NCBI GenBank assembly: GCA_030539135.1
Contig: JAUNSQ010000094.1
Coordinates: 1-6,365, forward strand
Length of the DNA: 6,365 nt
Source: Synergistaceae bacterium
GTDB taxonomy: Bacteria > Synergistota > Synergistia > Synergistales > Synergistaceae
Direction: 5' to 3'
The translations under genes were made by a program, and so were the position numbers. Shown here piece after piece: positions 4,838 to 6,365 of the stretch (positions are counted from its first letter, which is position 1; each line of letters starts with the position of its first letter). The notes below the pieces were generated by a model. It was not told where the DNA came from. It saw only the letters and a list, made by a program, of their open reading frames with translations, and searched no databases.

Positions 4838-6365
4838 TTGAAGTTACGCATCTTTGGCGCTGCTGGTGAAGTTACCGGCTCGAACTACATGATCGATACA
4901 AAAAATTATAAGGTCCTTGTTGACTGCGGCTTTCATCAGGGGCAGGACGAAGAGAAGCACGAGGGAGAACCTTTTGCCTATAATCCCTCGGAGATCGACG
5001 CGCTTATCCTGACCCATGCGCATATCGACCACAGCGGACGCATCCCTCTGCTTGTGAAGCAGGGCTTCAAAGGAAAAATATTTTGCTCATACGCGACCAG
5101 CGAGCTGGTTGAAATTTTGTGGAACGACTCAGCGCGCATCATGGAAGAGGACGCGCAGTGGAAGTCAAGAAAAAATCTCCGCAAGGGCAAGCCTAAGGTC
5201 GAGCCCCTCTATGGGATAAAGGAAGTTGAGGATACAATCGGCCTGCGCTCCCCACTGAGCTACGACGAAGCAGTTGAGATCGTCCCTGGGCTCAAGGTAC
5301 GTCTGCGCGAAGCGGGGCATATCCTCGGCAGCTCGATAGTCGAGACTTGGATATCCGAGGAGGAAGGCCAGCAGCCTGTTAAGGTAGTATTCTCGGGCGA
5401 CCTTGGCCCAATGGACGGCGTTATTGAAAAGCCGCCTGTATCCATCGAGGACGCGGACTTTGTCCTCATCGAATCGACATACGGCGACAGGGCGCATAAA
5501 TCTTTCGAGGACACCCGCGCGGAGTTTCAGGAGACCGTCAAGGACGCGCTAAAGACAAGCGCGAAGATCCTTGTGCCGACGTTTGTAGTCGACCGCGCTC
5601 AGAGGATGCTCTACGAGTTCGACATCTTCCAGAAGCAGTTCCCAGGGCTAAAAATGCCGAAGATATCCCTCGATTCGCCGATGGGCGTCAAGACGACGGA
5701 GATATATCTTAAATACGCGAACCTTCTCTCACAGAATTTGAAGGATATGCTGCTCAAGGGCGACGACCCGTTTGAACCTGTGAACTTCAGCTTTGTCCGC
5801 TCGGCGGAGGAGTCGCGAGCGCTCAACGATGAGGCGAGCGGGATCATCTTGGCCGGCAGCGGTATGTGCTCTGGCGGACGCATAATGCACCACCTCAAAC
5901 ATAACCTATTCAAGTCAGATACCCACATCCTATTCGTAGGATATCAGGCTTACGGCACATTGGGCCGCAGGCTCGTTGACGGCGCGAAAGAGATACGCAT
6001 AGCGGGAGAGGACGTGAAGGTCAGGGCGCAGATACATACGCTCGGCGGCTTCTCCGCTCACGCCGACAGGAACGACCTGCTTGAATGGGCTTCGCATCTG
6101 CCGGATAAGGCACGTTTCATAGTCGTCCACGGCGAACCAAAGTCGTCCGAATCTCTCGCGCTCGCGCTGAGGGACAAGGGATACGCGGCAACCGTCCCAG
6201 CAATCGGCGACGAGATAGACCTTCTCGCTCCGGCCGATGAGATCAAGCGCGCGCCTGTGATGTCAAAGCGCATAATGGACCGCGCCGGACTTACGCCGCA
6301 GGATATAGAGCAGATGCTCAGCGCGATAATGAGCCGTGCAGAAGAGATGCGTGGAGCGCAGATAG
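4838..6365 (+). CDS. Beta-CASP metallo-beta-lactamase ribonuclease (COG1236/Ysh1-like), 3' end cut by window edge
   Basis: Predicted zinc-dependent RNA nuclease of the CPSF-73/TTHA0252 type, acting in the cytosol in RNA processing or decay. The window gives 509 residues without a stop; probably only a short C-terminal tail is missing. Seen: the N-terminal MBL opening MKLRIFGAAGEVTGSNYMID; metal motif THAHIDH (His60, His62, Asp64, His65); His161 in EAGHILGSS; Asp188 in FSGDLG; beta-CASP motif A with Glu212 (IESTYGDR); AGSGMCSGGRIMHH in the beta-CASP region; motif B His408 (GGFSAHAD); and motif C His431 (VVHGEPKS). All metal-binding and beta-CASP residues are intact, which separates it from non-nuclease MBL hydrolases and from inactive CPSF-100-like paralogues. 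Start TTG 4838 is the only plausible one: a stop lies in frame at 4808 and no ATG or GTG falls between. RNase J and RNase Z are less likely by motif pattern; whether it acts as an endo- or exonuclease cannot be told. Confidence 0.92.
   Translation, partial: MKLRIFGAAGEVTGSNYMIDTKNYKVLVDCGFHQGQDEEKHEGEPFAYNPSEIDALILTHAHIDHSGRIPLLVKQGFKGKIFCSYATSELVEILWNDSARIMEEDAQWKSRKNLRKGKPKVEPLYGIKEVEDTIGLRSPLSYDEAVEIVPGLKVRLREAGHILGSSIVETWISEEEGQQPVKVVFSGDLGPMDGVIEKPPVSIEDADFVLIESTYGDRAHKSFEDTRAEFQETVKDALKTSAKILVPTFVVDRAQRMLYEFDIFQKQFPGLKMPKISLDSPMGVKTTEIYLKYANLLSQNLKDMLLKGDDPFEPVNFSFVRSAEESRALNDEASGIILAGSGMCSGGRIMHHLKHNLFKSDTHILFVGYQAYGTLGRRLVDGAKEIRIAGEDVKVRAQIHTLGGFSAHADRNDLLEWASHLPDKARFIVVHGEPKSSESLALALRDKGYAATVPAIGDEIDLLAPADEIKRAPVMSKRIMDRAGLTPQDIEQMLSAIMSRAEEMRGAQI

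Noticed and set aside
3745..4851. Long minus-strand open frame (368 codons) opposite the kinase gene
   Set aside because: It lies antisense to intact kinase motifs, shows no recognisable domain, is rich in Arg and His as expected from reversed GC-rich codons, and has no sensible ribosome binding site.

Overview
The window carries six protein-coding genes with almost no spare DNA. A cation-pumping P-type ATPase lies on the minus strand and is cut by the left edge. A tightly packed plus-strand run follows: a dCMP deaminase, an HD-domain hydrolase, a NarL/LuxR-type response regulator, its HisKA_3-type sensor histidine kinase, and a beta-CASP metallo-beta-lactamase ribonuclease cut by the right edge. 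I see no tRNA, rRNA, CRISPR array, insertion sequence or phage gene.

Organism: the moderately GC-rich coding sequence, strong GGAGG ribosome binding sites, frequent ATA isoleucine codons and TTG starts fit an anaerobic bacterium. The gene types and overall flavour remind me of Synergistota (Cloacibacillus or Synergistes relatives). This is an impression from protein style, not a database match, and I hold it only loosely.

Layout: positions 1-1435 (minus) encode the first 478 residues of the ATPase. Positions 1436-1672 are a divergent intergenic region. It holds a good sigma-70-like promoter for the ATPase (TTGACT, 17 bp, GATAAT), a GC-rich leader hairpin touching the ATPase ribosome binding site, and a TATAAT box facing the deaminase. 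Positions 1673-4794 hold four complete plus-strand genes: the deaminase to HD gap is 25 nt, the HD to regulator gap is 29 nt, and the regulator stop overlaps the kinase TTG start. After a 43-nt G-poor gap, the ribonuclease starts at a TTG at 4838 and runs off the window. I found no convincing terminator between 1673 and 6365, so the five genes may be one transcript.

How they work together: the deaminase (dCMP to dUMP) and the HD hydrolase could both act on nucleotides, but the HD substrate cannot be told from sequence. The regulator and kinase are clearly a cognate pair: the kinase senses something outside the membrane through a roughly 140-residue domain, and the regulator binds DNA. The ribonuclease probably acts in RNA processing or decay. 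Nothing here proves that the three modules share one pathway. I read the window as core or semi-core genome rather than an accessory island, and I do not see a convincing new system. The points most worth checking are the ATPase leader, the kinase sensor domain, and the link between a two-component system and a beta-CASP nuclease.
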